A stretch of DNA of 64,000 nt from Phylloscopus collybita (Eukaryota > Chordata > Aves > Passeriformes > Phylloscopidae). Below the pieces are notes generated by a model, which was given only the letters and a program-made list of their open reading frames with translations, ran no database searches and was not told the origin of the DNA. Numbering within the stretch: position 1 is the stretch's first letter; each line of letters opens with the position of its first letter. Both the position numbers and the translations under genes were made by a program. The stretch is from positions 25,213,001 to 25,277,000 of the forward strand of contig JAJNNQ010000024.1 of NCBI GenBank assembly GCA_027886175.1. Reading direction: 5' to 3'. Shown here piece by piece: positions 40,996-52,500 of this stretch.

Positions 40996-42005
40996 ACGGC
41001 TGGAGAAGGCGAGGCAGCGGGCGAAGTGGCAGGTTTTGAATCACACAGCGAGCGCTCCGAACAGGGCAGCGAGCACCCGTCTCACCGTGCCCCCTCCGCT
41101 ACACAGGTGCAAGGGCTCCCTCTGCGCTCGGCGAGCCAGGGAGCCGGCTCGGGATGCAGCCTCCGGAGGGGACAGCGCTGTCCTGGCCCAGGATGCGGCT
41201 GCGGCGCCCCGCAAACATGGGCTGCTGCCGCCGCATGCCGGGGGGAGAACCCTGGGCACTCTCGCAGGAGAGCAGCAGGAGCCGGGCAGGCTGGAGCCAT
41301 CCCGGTGGAACCCGTTATCTCCCGCCGACACCCGAGCAGTGCCGGGGCAGCCCGGGAGCACGTCCTGCCTCCCGCCTGCGGGCAGAGCCCTTTCCACAGG
41401 CCGGGACTCTCCTCACGGAGGGCCAGGGCAGGAGCCGCTTCCCCCCGCGCGCCTTTGCCCTCCTGCGCCCCAGCCGGGACGGGGTTTGAGGGCTGCGCCG
41501 GCCTCTCCATTCTGAAGGCGATGGTACAGCGCGGAGAGCGCCGTTCCCGCCGGGGGCGAGCAGGGCCAGGCGGGCCGGCCGCTTACATAAAGGCCTTACA
41601 TAAGGGCGGCACGCCCGGCCGGGGGCAGGGCCCGGCCCGCCGCCATTGCCTGCGGCCGCCGCCGACAGACAGCAGCCGCGCGGCCCGGCCCGAAGAGCAG
41701 CGCGGGGAAGAAAAACTGCAGTTACAATGAAGATTTAGCTTAAACGGGCCGGAAAGAAAGAAAACAAATCCTTTCCCCGCCCGTCCTCCCGTAAAGCGCC
41801 CCCTCCAGGAGGCGGTGGGCGCGGAAGGGATGCCCTGGACCGGCCGAGGGGCAGCAAGAGGCGCCCGGTGGCAGCGGCCGGGCCTTCGGGGTGCGGCCGG
41901 GGAGCTGAGCTCTGCAGGTCAGCCACGGCCAGCGAGGGGCTCACACTGATAATCCCGCAGCTTCTGGCAGTCCTGGTGCTTTTTGGATTACCGGGACTAT
42001 AAATC
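40996..42005. promoter_or_regulatory. ZBTB20: CpG island, probable alternative ZBTB20 promoter
   Basis: About 1 kb is very G/C-rich with dense CpG, unlike the A/T-rich DNA on both sides. It contains GC boxes (for example GGGCGG at 41605), a CCGCCATTG YY1-like site near 41638, a 13-bp tandem pair of D-box octamers at 41582-41607 and a plus-strand TATAAA at 41998-42003. Such islands normally mark promoters. It sits 640 bp upstream of the N-terminal ZBTB20 exon, so minus-strand transcription into ZBTB20 is the simplest reading. The start site and first exon are not determined; TCAGT|GTGAGC near 41945 is one candidate donor. The long open frames on both strands (such as 41026-41730 plus and 41082-41510 minus) are Arg/Pro/Ala/Gly-rich and expected by chance in such composition. 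Confidence 0.75.
41582..41607. promoter_or_regulatory. Tandem pair of D-box (PAR-bZIP/NFIL3) motifs
   Basis: Two 13-bp units, cttacataaaggc and cttacataagggc, lie head to tail and match at 12 of 13 positions. Each contains TTACATAA (41583-41590 and 41596-41603), whose reverse complement TTATGTAA is the consensus D-box bound by DBP, TEF, HLF and the repressor NFIL3. They are the only A/T-rich islets in a strongly G/C-rich stretch. Binding is inferred from the motif. Confidence 0.5.
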
Positions 42006-42208
42006 TCCATGCCACGGGATGGGTAGAGGGTATTGCTGCTGTAAACTATGGCTTGTATGTGGGCACGTATATTTTAAAGTATACGGACTGTGTATGTTTT
42101 GTTTGTAACAGTCCGCATGGATCTTTGGCATGATCCAAACGAACTCTGGCACATCTTCACACACCTCACTTCCAGATCCCAGGACATTCCCATGTGCAGC
42201 CAGTATGC

Positions 42209-42238
42209 ACTGGGGACTGCAGGACTGGGGACTGCAGG
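42209..42238. repeat. 15-bp perfect tandem duplication
   Basis: The unit actggggactgcagg occurs twice head to tail (42209-42223 and 42224-42238). Confidence 0.9.
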
Positions 42239-42309
42239 AAATCTGTGCATAAACCAGTGGATTTTTACAGCATTGCTACCCAAGCAGCTTTCAGATAGCA
42301 CACTCTCTC

Positions 42310-42332
42310 TTTTTTTTTTTTTTTTTTTTTTT
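42310..42332. repeat. T23 homopolymer
   Basis: A CT run passing into 23 T on the plus strand, 300 bp outside the CpG island. The ~100-codon frames crossing it on both strands are chance frames. Confidence 0.9.
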
Positions 42333-43344
42333 GCCAGGGAGCAAAGGCTGTATGTAGGCTTGGACTCTGGATGCACAGGGCAATGAAGTTCCTTGTACCT
42401 GACAGCTGAACTGCTGTATTTAAGGTCTGTTTTCAGCTCAGAGTTAGCCCAAGTTACATGCTTGGAATACAGCCTCTGACTCTAGGTCTATCTACACACA
42501 AAGCTGCCTGTGCTGGGCAGGAGACTGCTGTTACTTGCAGAGTGGAGGCTTAGTCTGAGTAAACAAGACTTGCCAGTCAACTAGCACAGCCATAGTTCTG
42601 TTGTTAAACCAAGCCCTGACTGATGTTTCATCCTGTGGCTGATCCTGCCTGTGCCTCCCAGGCCTTCAAAACTCATTTAGAGGGACAGGTTAAAAAATAC
42701 TATAGCAACAGATTGTAACACCAAGGAGGCTGTGCAAAGCATACCCTGCTTCTTCCTATCCAAACCTATATATTTCCTACTTTGCTCCTAAGACTGACAT
42801 TGTGTTATCAAGATGCTCTTGTGTCATCACTTTTCCACATTGTAGTCCTGCAGCTCGGTGACTTTTGCTCACTAGGATGTTAAGAACATAGCAGTGGTGC
42901 TGACTGGCACTGGGAGCGACACCTCTCCACAGCAGTTTATTTCTCTCACTGTTTAGACATGGGCTGCTTGTCACTACCACCTGAAAGGAGTGCAGACTTC
43001 CACAGGAGGGAAGCTAAGGAATCAGTAAAGTCAGCTAAGGATCTAAAGAAAGGTTTTCAGAAAAGAAAAATCCTGGGGACACTATCATCAAAACTACCTA
43101 TGAAGAAACCAAAACAAATTCTCCAGTGTGCGGTGTCCAGCTACTGTTGCCAGCAAAGGCAAAGCCACAGGAATCCTGCTGTTACTGTAAGTATATTGCT
43201 ATTCTTTTGTTCTACCTTATCACCCATACAGAAAGGTCCTATTGCCATGATCTTCACCTATATATTCTAATTAAATATTCTTACATTCTCTTACATAGGC
43301 TACTTCTATTGCTATCTTACTGCTATAAGTCTTCACAGGGAGAG

Positions 43345-43515
43345 TTGTTAAGTACTCAATCAGGTTGTGGCATCTCCATCCTCGGAGATTTTCCAAACTT
43401 AATTGAACAAGGCCCTGAATAACCTAATCCAGCTTGGAAGTCAGCTCCGCTCTGAGCAGGGAATTGGACTAGAGACCTCCAGAGGACCCTCCCAACCTAA
43501 TTCTTTTTCTGATTG
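43345..43515 (+). mobile_element. CR1 LINE 3' fragment
   Basis: About 170 bp of CR1 3' end: 'caatcaggttgtggcatctc', 'caaggccctgaataacctaa', 'gcagggaattggactagaga', 'cctccagaggaccctcccaa', then a degraded terminal repeat 'attctttttctgattg'. It lies 1.3 kb upstream of the CpG island. Confidence 0.88.
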
Positions 43516-46500
43516 CACACTACTTCTATGAACACTTTTCATCAGCAAGCTCTCTAATATATCTCCATGTTCCAGAAGATAAAAATGGCACACTAAATTT
43601 GGAAAGCTGTGAATTGTTATAGATGTGTCAAAAACCCTGAAAGAACATAGGTAGGAGCAAGAATGAGACAAGTAATAAATATATTGTTTGTGGAACCTTC
43701 TCAAATTACCCCTGTTTATGTCCCATCTCTGGACTTCATTGATTGGCAATCCGATGTGATTATTGCAGTCGTAAGGGTAAGTTTACCTTGCTGCTTTAGT
43801 TCTTATGACTGTGTTCTTCTCTACATACTAATCTTGGAAAAGAGCTGTTTGCCATTTACTTTTTAGTACGGGCAATAATTGCCCTGTTTGGAATGCAAAA
43901 GACTTGGGAATGTGCTCTTAGAGCAAGGGGCTCCGTTCTGATCTCTGGTTATCTCCTCCATACATTCCTGTGCTGCATGACAAGTTCTTTCTAATACTGA
44001 ACCAATTCTTAACATTATCAGAGGGCCATCATCATCCTTGCTTCCATGGGAAGGGCAATACAGCAAAAATACAGCAAAAACATGGCACTTTTGTACATGG
44101 ACTTGATGCATCCCAGAAGCTGGGAACAGAAAGATATAACTTTCGAAGTCTAGATGGTCCCTGCAGAATTCGTATTTGCTACTGATTTACAAGAGATTTA
44201 TCCAGTTCATTTCAAAACATCCTACTTACTCTAGCACTTTAAATTTTCTATCCTATGTCCACAAATTTTCCATTTGTTGGTATTCACTTTCAGCATTCCC
44301 TTACATTTATTGTGTTATTTTTCATCATGCTAATTTACACCACTTAAAATATATTATCTTCTTTCTTCATTATATGCTCTCCAGTACCTAACGGTAGGCT
44401 GCCTCCACTGTCATCCCTGAACAGAACTGTGTGTATCTATACGTGCCAGCTCATGTGTAAAGCAAAATGTACAATTGCTGCCATCATTTTATTTCTGTTT
44501 TCTGTCAGCATCCTCATTGCACTGAGGCATTTGCTCCTTTCCATGTACCTTAACACCGCACTGTCATCCAACAAGATCTCAAATGGTGGGCAGCTCACAA
44601 TGATGCAGCGGCTGCAGTGATCTGGGCACTGGCTGTAAACTAGAATTGGCTCATTTCTGTTTTATTTGAAGGCAGAATGGGTAATATTTTGGGTGTCCTA
44701 ACCTCAAAGCTATCTAGAAACTAATTACTACCTCTGAGCTTTGGAATGCCTTTAAAACTCCTGCCACACTTTCCCTTTTTGCCTCCACTCTTGCATACAA
44801 CTTTCTCTCCCTCAACCCTCCACTTGCTCTCCACAGTTGATTTCTTTGCATGTACCTCCCTTGCAACCTTTACTTGAGTTTGGAATCAATTTCCCCTGGA
44901 TGAGTTAACACGTTCTCACACTGGGGCCAGCAAAGCAGGTCCCTGTCAAAAATAGACAGTGTAAGTTGTACTTCTCTACACACAGCAGCTATAGCTAATG
45001 CTTGAACCTTCCCTTACAAGGGGAACAGCTCTCTGTCCTACAGAGACATCAGGTTAGCACTGAACAAATTAGCTCAGGTATAGGAACCGGTGTAGCTGTG
45101 CAGAGCCCACAGTAGCATCCTGGCTCTCGGGGGAAGCTGTGATAATGTGACTGCATGAGAATAATACTACATAATGAACAATAATGAGGCAGTTCTCAGC
45201 CTCTGAATACAGGGAGGGCTGGGTCACCAACCAGACCTTTGTTCATCGCATATTAAACAGCACACAGGGAACATGCCACAGGGTTGCTGGTGTTGTTGTA
45301 CGTGCTGCTGCTGGCTGAGTCTGCCCACCCATGTTCCAGGCATTATTTTGCTTCTTCACAGCTATGGCATCACCTTATAGAAAGTGCCCTCAGGTCAGAT
45401 ATGCCTGTAGTGTCCAAGCACTGCACTTAACTCACTGGTGCACAGTGTGTTTGTAACCTCAGTAATTCAGAGGCTGTATATAGTTGGAAAAAAACCCCCA
45501 AACTCCAGCTTTTCAGATCCTAAAAATAAGAGTGTGAAAATAGTTCACGTCTGATTTTAAGCAATATTTTTCCTGAGTATTCTGCTGCACATTCTTCCTC
45601 TGCCTGTGTGCGACTAGCACAGCTCCTGATATCAGTGCTTATCACTGCCAGTGTTGTGTCTCTTCCAGACATGACATTGACAATACATATTTAGAAACTG
45701 ACAAAGTAAAGAGAGAGAGATGAGTACAATCACTGAATATAAAAAAAAATAGGCCTGAAAGAACAACAAGGCCCCGCTGAAATCTGCCCAGAGACCTCAC
45801 CTCAAAATTGAGGGCACACAATGCCAGAGCTGAGGGTGAAGCTTCCCAAGACAAGCTCACTTTAAACCACCTGAGCCATCACAGTTTTCCTGCTAGAAGT
45901 GTTCCTTCAGTAGTTAAAAGTCCTGCACAGGCTGGCTGCCTGAATATTCACACAGCCTCTCTGATGATTTTGCAGCCACATTGATCTTCACGCTGTTGCA
46001 GCTACATGACTGGCAGCTTGTTTAAAACCTCTGATTGCAAGTTTGTGTCATACAATGGAAAACACAAACTCCTGAAAACATCGCCATAAAATGTAATATG
46101 AAAGAGAAATCCCAGCGGAACACTGCAGAGCAAGAATGGGAGGCACGGAGAATTGACAAGAGAGACCCAATGTTCTAGTGCAATAAAAGCCTGGAAAATT
46201 TAATCAACACAGAAAAGTAAAATAAACTCCAAAATCCCTTACAGGAGACTGATTAACATAATTAAATTAAACTCAGAGATTAAGTTAAAGTAAGATTGAA
46301 ATTTGCTGGGTCCTTTTCAGGCCTGAAGTAAGGTTTATATGGCCTAAAATTTGTCCATTTATTCCATCTAAACGGCAAGTCTCATGAGAGTTGGGTCCTG
46401 ACTACAGAGCTTGCCTGACTTGTAACATCACAGCATCTCAGCTACACTAACACTGTGACAGTACTGACAATTACTGAGAATTGATCAAAAGAATTCAAAA

Positions 46501-49500
46501 CTATTATAACTATGGGGGGAAAGAACAAATATTAGACAAATGGTCATTTCAGAGCATAATAAAACCACAATGCAAAATCAGAATTCTCTCAGGCAATTTA
46601 ACCTATGTAATCCAGCCAAATCTACCAAATCATAATGGCCTTAAGTAATAAATATCTCAAGGCCCAGAAAGAACAGCGTAAACCTTTAAGAAATTGCAGT
46701 AGATTCCATCTGTATTGCCTGAAACACCAACGAGAGGAAAGGTGTCTCATTAAAAAGTAACAAGAATAAAAAAGAAGATAAACACTGCAAAGACAAACAT
46801 GGATGAACCAACTTAGACAGCACGAACTAGAGCAATAAGCAGGGAGAACCTGCCAAACTAGAAGATACAAGCAGATCAAACCAGCCATTGCTGAACTATG
46901 CTGTGAGGCTATGACTTAAATATTTAACAGTTTTTTACTGACATACTTTTTGCCCACATATTTCCTTGCAAATTTCAAAAGCAAAACTTAGTTTACCCTC
47001 ATCAGTAAGGCTCACAGGTGCTGCAGTTTGTTTTTGTTTTTGTAAGATGTCTTTTTTTTTTTTTTAACAAGAAGTCTTTTATAAGAGATAAAATATACTT
47101 ACAGTGGTTTCCAAATGGTATCACTCTTCAGGTAAATTACTCCAAGCCTTGGACCTAGTGCAGACGTTCATTGGGGCAGGGAACAGAGAGAGGCTGTGTC
47201 TGTACCAGGAAGAATCAAAAGGAAAGGTCAGGGGGAAATAATAATTATTTACTGAGAGCAAGAAAACTTGCTACAACTCTAACTGGCATTCTGTGCTGTG
47301 AGTACAGCAGGCTGCAGCCTGGTAGTGCTGAATTCCCACTTCAGCCCCTCTGGCCCTGGCTGGAAATGACCACAGAGTCAGTCCCCAGTTATCCCAGTCT
47401 GCCCATGCAACCTCATCCTGTGAAGCAAGGAGGAGAGGGAGGATTAGCCACCAAAGTGCTATCTATCAGCAGGATTCCTTCTGAGAAGTCACTCACTCCA
47501 ATGGCATGAGCACGGAGCACTGATGGAGAGCTAGCACAAACTTGGCACTCGAGTGCATCTCAGCAGAACAACAAGGCCGGTCCTGTTCTGACCAGCAACA
47601 AACACTTCCTCAGGAGTGAAAGGCGGGAAGAGGAAGGAAAAAATCCCCCTTTGTGTCTTTTGCTGTCTTTACATCAAAAAAAGCATGGCTCATATCAAAG
47701 CAGAAATTCCACTTTTCTCTCATCAGTCACCTGGTCTACTGCAGTGACACCAGGGAAGTAACTTACTGCCAGCCTCGCAGGAAAGGTTCAGCTCAGCAGC
47801 AGTTTTATCTCTGAAATCTTCTGAGCTGAAGAGATAGTTGGAACCAATGGACTGAGATGGAAAGGGATCCACAGAAAAATCTCAGCTCCAATATTTATTA
47901 GATGATGATTTCACCATCAAGTTCTAAGTTTTTGGGAGTATTTACATTTTTGGGGGACTTGAATCCCTTTCTAGACAAAGAGAACTCCTCCTTTGCTAGC
48001 TTCTTATTATCCTTTGGTGGCTCACTGTAGATAAGTTGGGAGTATGTCTGAAGTTGACATCCAGGGGCAGAATTAAATCCTGCTCACTTCACTTATGCAA
48101 AGAACTCTTGAGACATCAGCATATTCAGTCCTGTCCACAGTAAAGCCACTGGTGCCACTTCCATGAAAAAATGATCTTGCCTATTCTGAGCAGACCAGAA
48201 AAGCAAATATTTGTTTTATCAAAGAGATCAAGGTGAATGACAAATGGTAAGAGATGTAATTGTTATTTTACAGGTAGCTAATGTCACTGTGAAAGTTGGA
48301 ATTTGTGTCTGAAAATGTAACACAAAACCCCCCCACTGTTCGTGCAGCAGGAACACTCCAATGAGCACCAACAGGCACAATGAAGGATTTTAGATGACAC
48401 TGTAATAATGTACTTCACAAAATATACATTCAGTTTTATGTTCAATTCACACATTTGGTAATGATGATGTTTCTTAGTGGCTGGGATATAGACTGAATTC
48501 TGATTTCAGCAGGCTACATGAAACCTGGCAGCTACATTTTACAGGGGCTCAAGCAAACATTTGCTTTGATTCCAGTTTTTTTAGGTTCTCCCCTCTTGCA
48601 GTCTGCTTTGAATTGCAAATTAAGTAAATTCAAACACACAGAGAAAAACATCTACAACTTAGCCTGAACCTCTGAGTTTCACCAGGGCTTGGGAGAGGAG
48701 CCACATGCATCAGGTTATTTCGAAAGAATGACATAAAATAGTGACACTTTTGACCAGAACCAAGGATCGAATTTCAAAGGTGCAGCAACGCCTAAGGATT
48801 CTGTAGATTTAAGTCCTTGCTAACACTCAGCATGACTTACTTTCAAGATTTCCTTCCCACCTCCATATAGGCCCCACCTGTTCTGTTAACACTGACCTTG
48901 CTTCTTATATCCACTCTCCACACATCAGTCTGTCTTTTATTTGGCTATTACTCACCTTTTTAAGGCATAAATCCCATGTGCCTTAAAGACTGCCTCATAC
49001 ATGAGATAACATGCATTTTTAACTTGTACTAGAAGCAGAAAAATCACAGGATCGGGTCTTTAATCTTTACTTCAGCAGAACTCCTGCTCACTTCACTCCT
49101 AACTTCGCACAAGAGAAGCCTAAGAACTGCATGTACTAATCCTGCATATTTTGTCACCTCTCTTTTTGTGTCATTATTGCTCTTCCAATCTCTGGGATCC
49201 CAATCCAAGTGGCTCTCTCTTGTAGCACTGCATAGCACTCAATCTGGCTTCACATCAAGGGTCAGGGAGACAAGTTGTTAGAAATGGGCTGTTGGAAGTC
49301 TTCTACAAAATCTGGGCTCCAAAATCTCTGTGAAAGGCAATACTTAAAATATCTTCATTTTTCTCCATGTTTTTTGCTATGACCTGGGAAGATATCTCTC
49401 TTTCCTCCAGTGTGATGAGCATAAAGCACTGATATCCTCAGCAGTTGTTAGGCACTTTTTAAGTACATAAAACCAACAAAGCTGATGGTACTTCTTGAGA

Positions 49501-52500
49501 CATTGAGATTGCAACAGAGAATGAAATACCCCAAATTCTTGTAAAAGACTTAATTTAGCTTTGGAAAAATTAGAGGAAAAGGATCTTTGACCATAAGAAG
49601 ATTGGGCAAAAAGAGAGACAAGCAGGACAACAGAGGAATGCGATGTGTGACATTGGGTTAAGTAACTTCTCCCCTGTCTACCCGGGCTCTTCTACCCAGA
49701 AAAGGAAAGCACTGTATTTCTGTTCCATGGGGTACTGTGTGCTTAATTAAGATTTTGGAGGATAAATTTTCTGCATGAATGCATTCCAGAAATGCAGACT
49801 TTATTACTTAAATATTCCCACTAATGATAGTAACTTGGGCATTTTATATATGCTCACTTTTATTCCACCTTGCTCTTTCCAAGTTTTATCTGGTAATTTA
49901 GAGGGTGTGAGGAACATTAATTGTATCAGTGTTTTTATTAAGGAAGGTCCCTTTTATGAGAGTAGTGATGTACTACAGATTGTGATTTAAGATGTACACT
50001 TTAGGTCAGTTTTATACTGACTTCAGTGCAGTTGCAGTGGGCATAAAGTCAGGAGAAAATGTGGTGCTTTACATAATAATGCTGATGATTAATGGGCTCA
50101 TGGACCATAACTCTGTATTCTGAGGCACTGATCCTCCTTCCCTCTCCTGAAATTTGTGTCCTGACCCTTTCATCTCTTGTTAGCTACCTTTCCAGGGCTG
50201 TTCATTAATCAGCACCATTGATCTGATGTGGTCTGTCATATTGTATTATCTAAAACACACCAAAGCAAACACTGGCCTGACTCTGCTCTTTACACAATGC
50301 ACCATCACATTTCCTTTACAGATGACTTAAATATTATAAACATCAACTTACTGCTTTTGCTTGGTCCTGAAATTGGCTTTTTCTAGATTAGTTCCCTGCA
50401 GGATATTCCTGTCTCCCCCTGGATGTACTTCTGTCTGCTCAAAGACACCATCAAACACATTCAGTGTTCCCTGCTTGTTGGGGGCACTCCGATGTTTGAC
50501 CAGCAAGGGACAATCAGCAAAATGGCTCCTTCTCTTTGCTTGAGACCTGGTACTGCTATCTTCTGTTACTTTTTTTTTAGTGATTCCTGATCAATCAGAC
50601 TCCAGTTTTTAGTTAATTGCTATTTATTTTATTCCTGCAATAGTCTTTTCTCTGATATTGTCAGAACGCTTCCTTCTGCCTTTCCTCTGATCCCTAGTAA
50701 TGAAAAAATTAAAAGATGAGCTTCTTGTGAGCTTATTTCTGATTACTCTTATTTGCTGTGCTGGAACAGTGCTGTCTATCATGAGGCAATGGAAAATAAG
50801 TCACCAGTGCCTTGGAAGTTAGCATATCTGAGCTTAATCCACATATTGTTCAGCTCTCTTGAGTCAGGTGGGTTGAGGTTTAATTGATGTGTTCACAGTC
50901 ATGATATAGTTTCAGATTGGGCTGTCTAGGCTAAATTCAATTTCTTTTTGGTCACTTTTTCTCTCTGGGAGTAGCATTTTGGATTAAATTCTTAAAGCCA
51001 TAACAAGAAGGAGGAGATGAGAACAGCCATGTTAACCATCAACAAACACGATTCAAGAATCAACTTTCTTCATGAAGTGGCTTATTCCAGATATATTTTA
51101 CTGTTTCTCTGTAAGGAGAAGGTACACTGTCTGACTAGGCCTGACTATGGCATTTACATTGTATGAACAAGGTTAGGCCATTGGCTACCTATAGGTAGAC
51201 AGCCAACCCCAGTGTCTTGGAGATCAAGATGGACTGAGATATAAAAGCCACCGTTCCAGCAGAGGTCAGAACTTGTGCCAAAACTAACAAAAATATAGCA
51301 ACACAGGACACGTTATGAGAAGGCCATAAGCATGGATTTTTCACAGTAGTCAAGGCTTCATTTCCAAGAGGAAATGGCTCATTTCTGTATTCTACTGGGA
51401 ATCTTGTATGTCCACTACCAGTATGGCCTAAAAATCAGAAATTAATTTGTTAATGGATTAGACATTTACAGAAAGACTGTTTAAAGAGGCTGGACTACTC
51501 AAGCCTGGTAAAGGCCAGTTTCCCACAGGGGCGTGCTTGCAATAGCGCTTGAGGAAAAAATCTCTCCCTGAAGTTCCAGAGGTAGTTACTGAAATCCAGA
51601 ATAGCAATGTAGTTTGTAGGAAAGTCTACAATAAGTTCCCACTTTTTGGCTCACAGGCCTTCTATTACTTGTCTACCTCAGTTTCTCTTTCCCTTCTTTC
51701 AGTGCCTTTTATCTGATACTATAGAATTTCACTGCTCGTAAGCTGCAATTATTAAGTTTGATCTTGGCACTTGGAATAGGCATTTTCGACGTCTCCTTTT
51801 TGTCTGTTGATTCTTCTGGTATTTCTTTCTATTTGCAAGCAGTACTCTCAGTGTAACAGATAACCACGCCTAAGAGTTCAAGTCAAAAAGGATACTTCTT
51901 CTCCTTCTGACTTCCCTTTCCACTTCCCATGCCGAATCTCCTCCTTCCTAGGGCAATGGTACAAGGTCTCAGCCCAGAATATCCTCTCTCATTTAAGATC
52001 TGAGTGCTGCCAACTTTCCACTAATGAAGATCTCATCATGCTCAGTGTGTTGGGTGTGTAAATTCCACACCTGCAGGTGTGGCAGGTGCCCAAGCAGAAT
52101 GTGCTCTGCTCTCTTGGCTGCTCCTTGCAGGGGACAGAGCAGGATAAAACCATGCTCGGCAATGTTAAGCAACTGTTTGGACTTTGCACACCTGATTTGA
52201 AATGGAGATAACTGCTACTTGGAAGAAGAAACTAAATATCAGTAGTTGGTAGGCCTAATCAGAGCAGGAGCACGTCACCAAAAGCCCTAATGTAACATTC
52301 AGGTAATGGTTTCAATGAATACAAAAATCTGTGATGCCAAACTGAACCATGGCAGAGTGTCAGACCACTTTTCACATGTGGTAACAAGAAGAAACAATAT
52401 TGTATGCATACACAGATATATACATATAAGTAACCATATATTTATGTGTGTATGTAGAGTTATATACATGATCATTATTTTAAAATTATCTTATTCTGGC

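Larger units (their letters stand above)
42006..43344. other. Non-coding flank upstream of the CpG island
   Basis: It contains the 15-bp duplication and the T23 run. No exon is supported. A plus-strand transcript starting at the TATAAA on the island edge would run through here, but no convincing exon-donor pair was established. Confidence 0.5.

Noticed and set aside
41026..41730. 234-codon plus-strand open frame and overlapping frames on both strands in the CpG island
   Set aside because: Several frames are open at once with Arg/Pro/Ala/Gly-rich content, as expected where stop codons are rare in G/C-rich DNA. No domain or conserved motif is visible.
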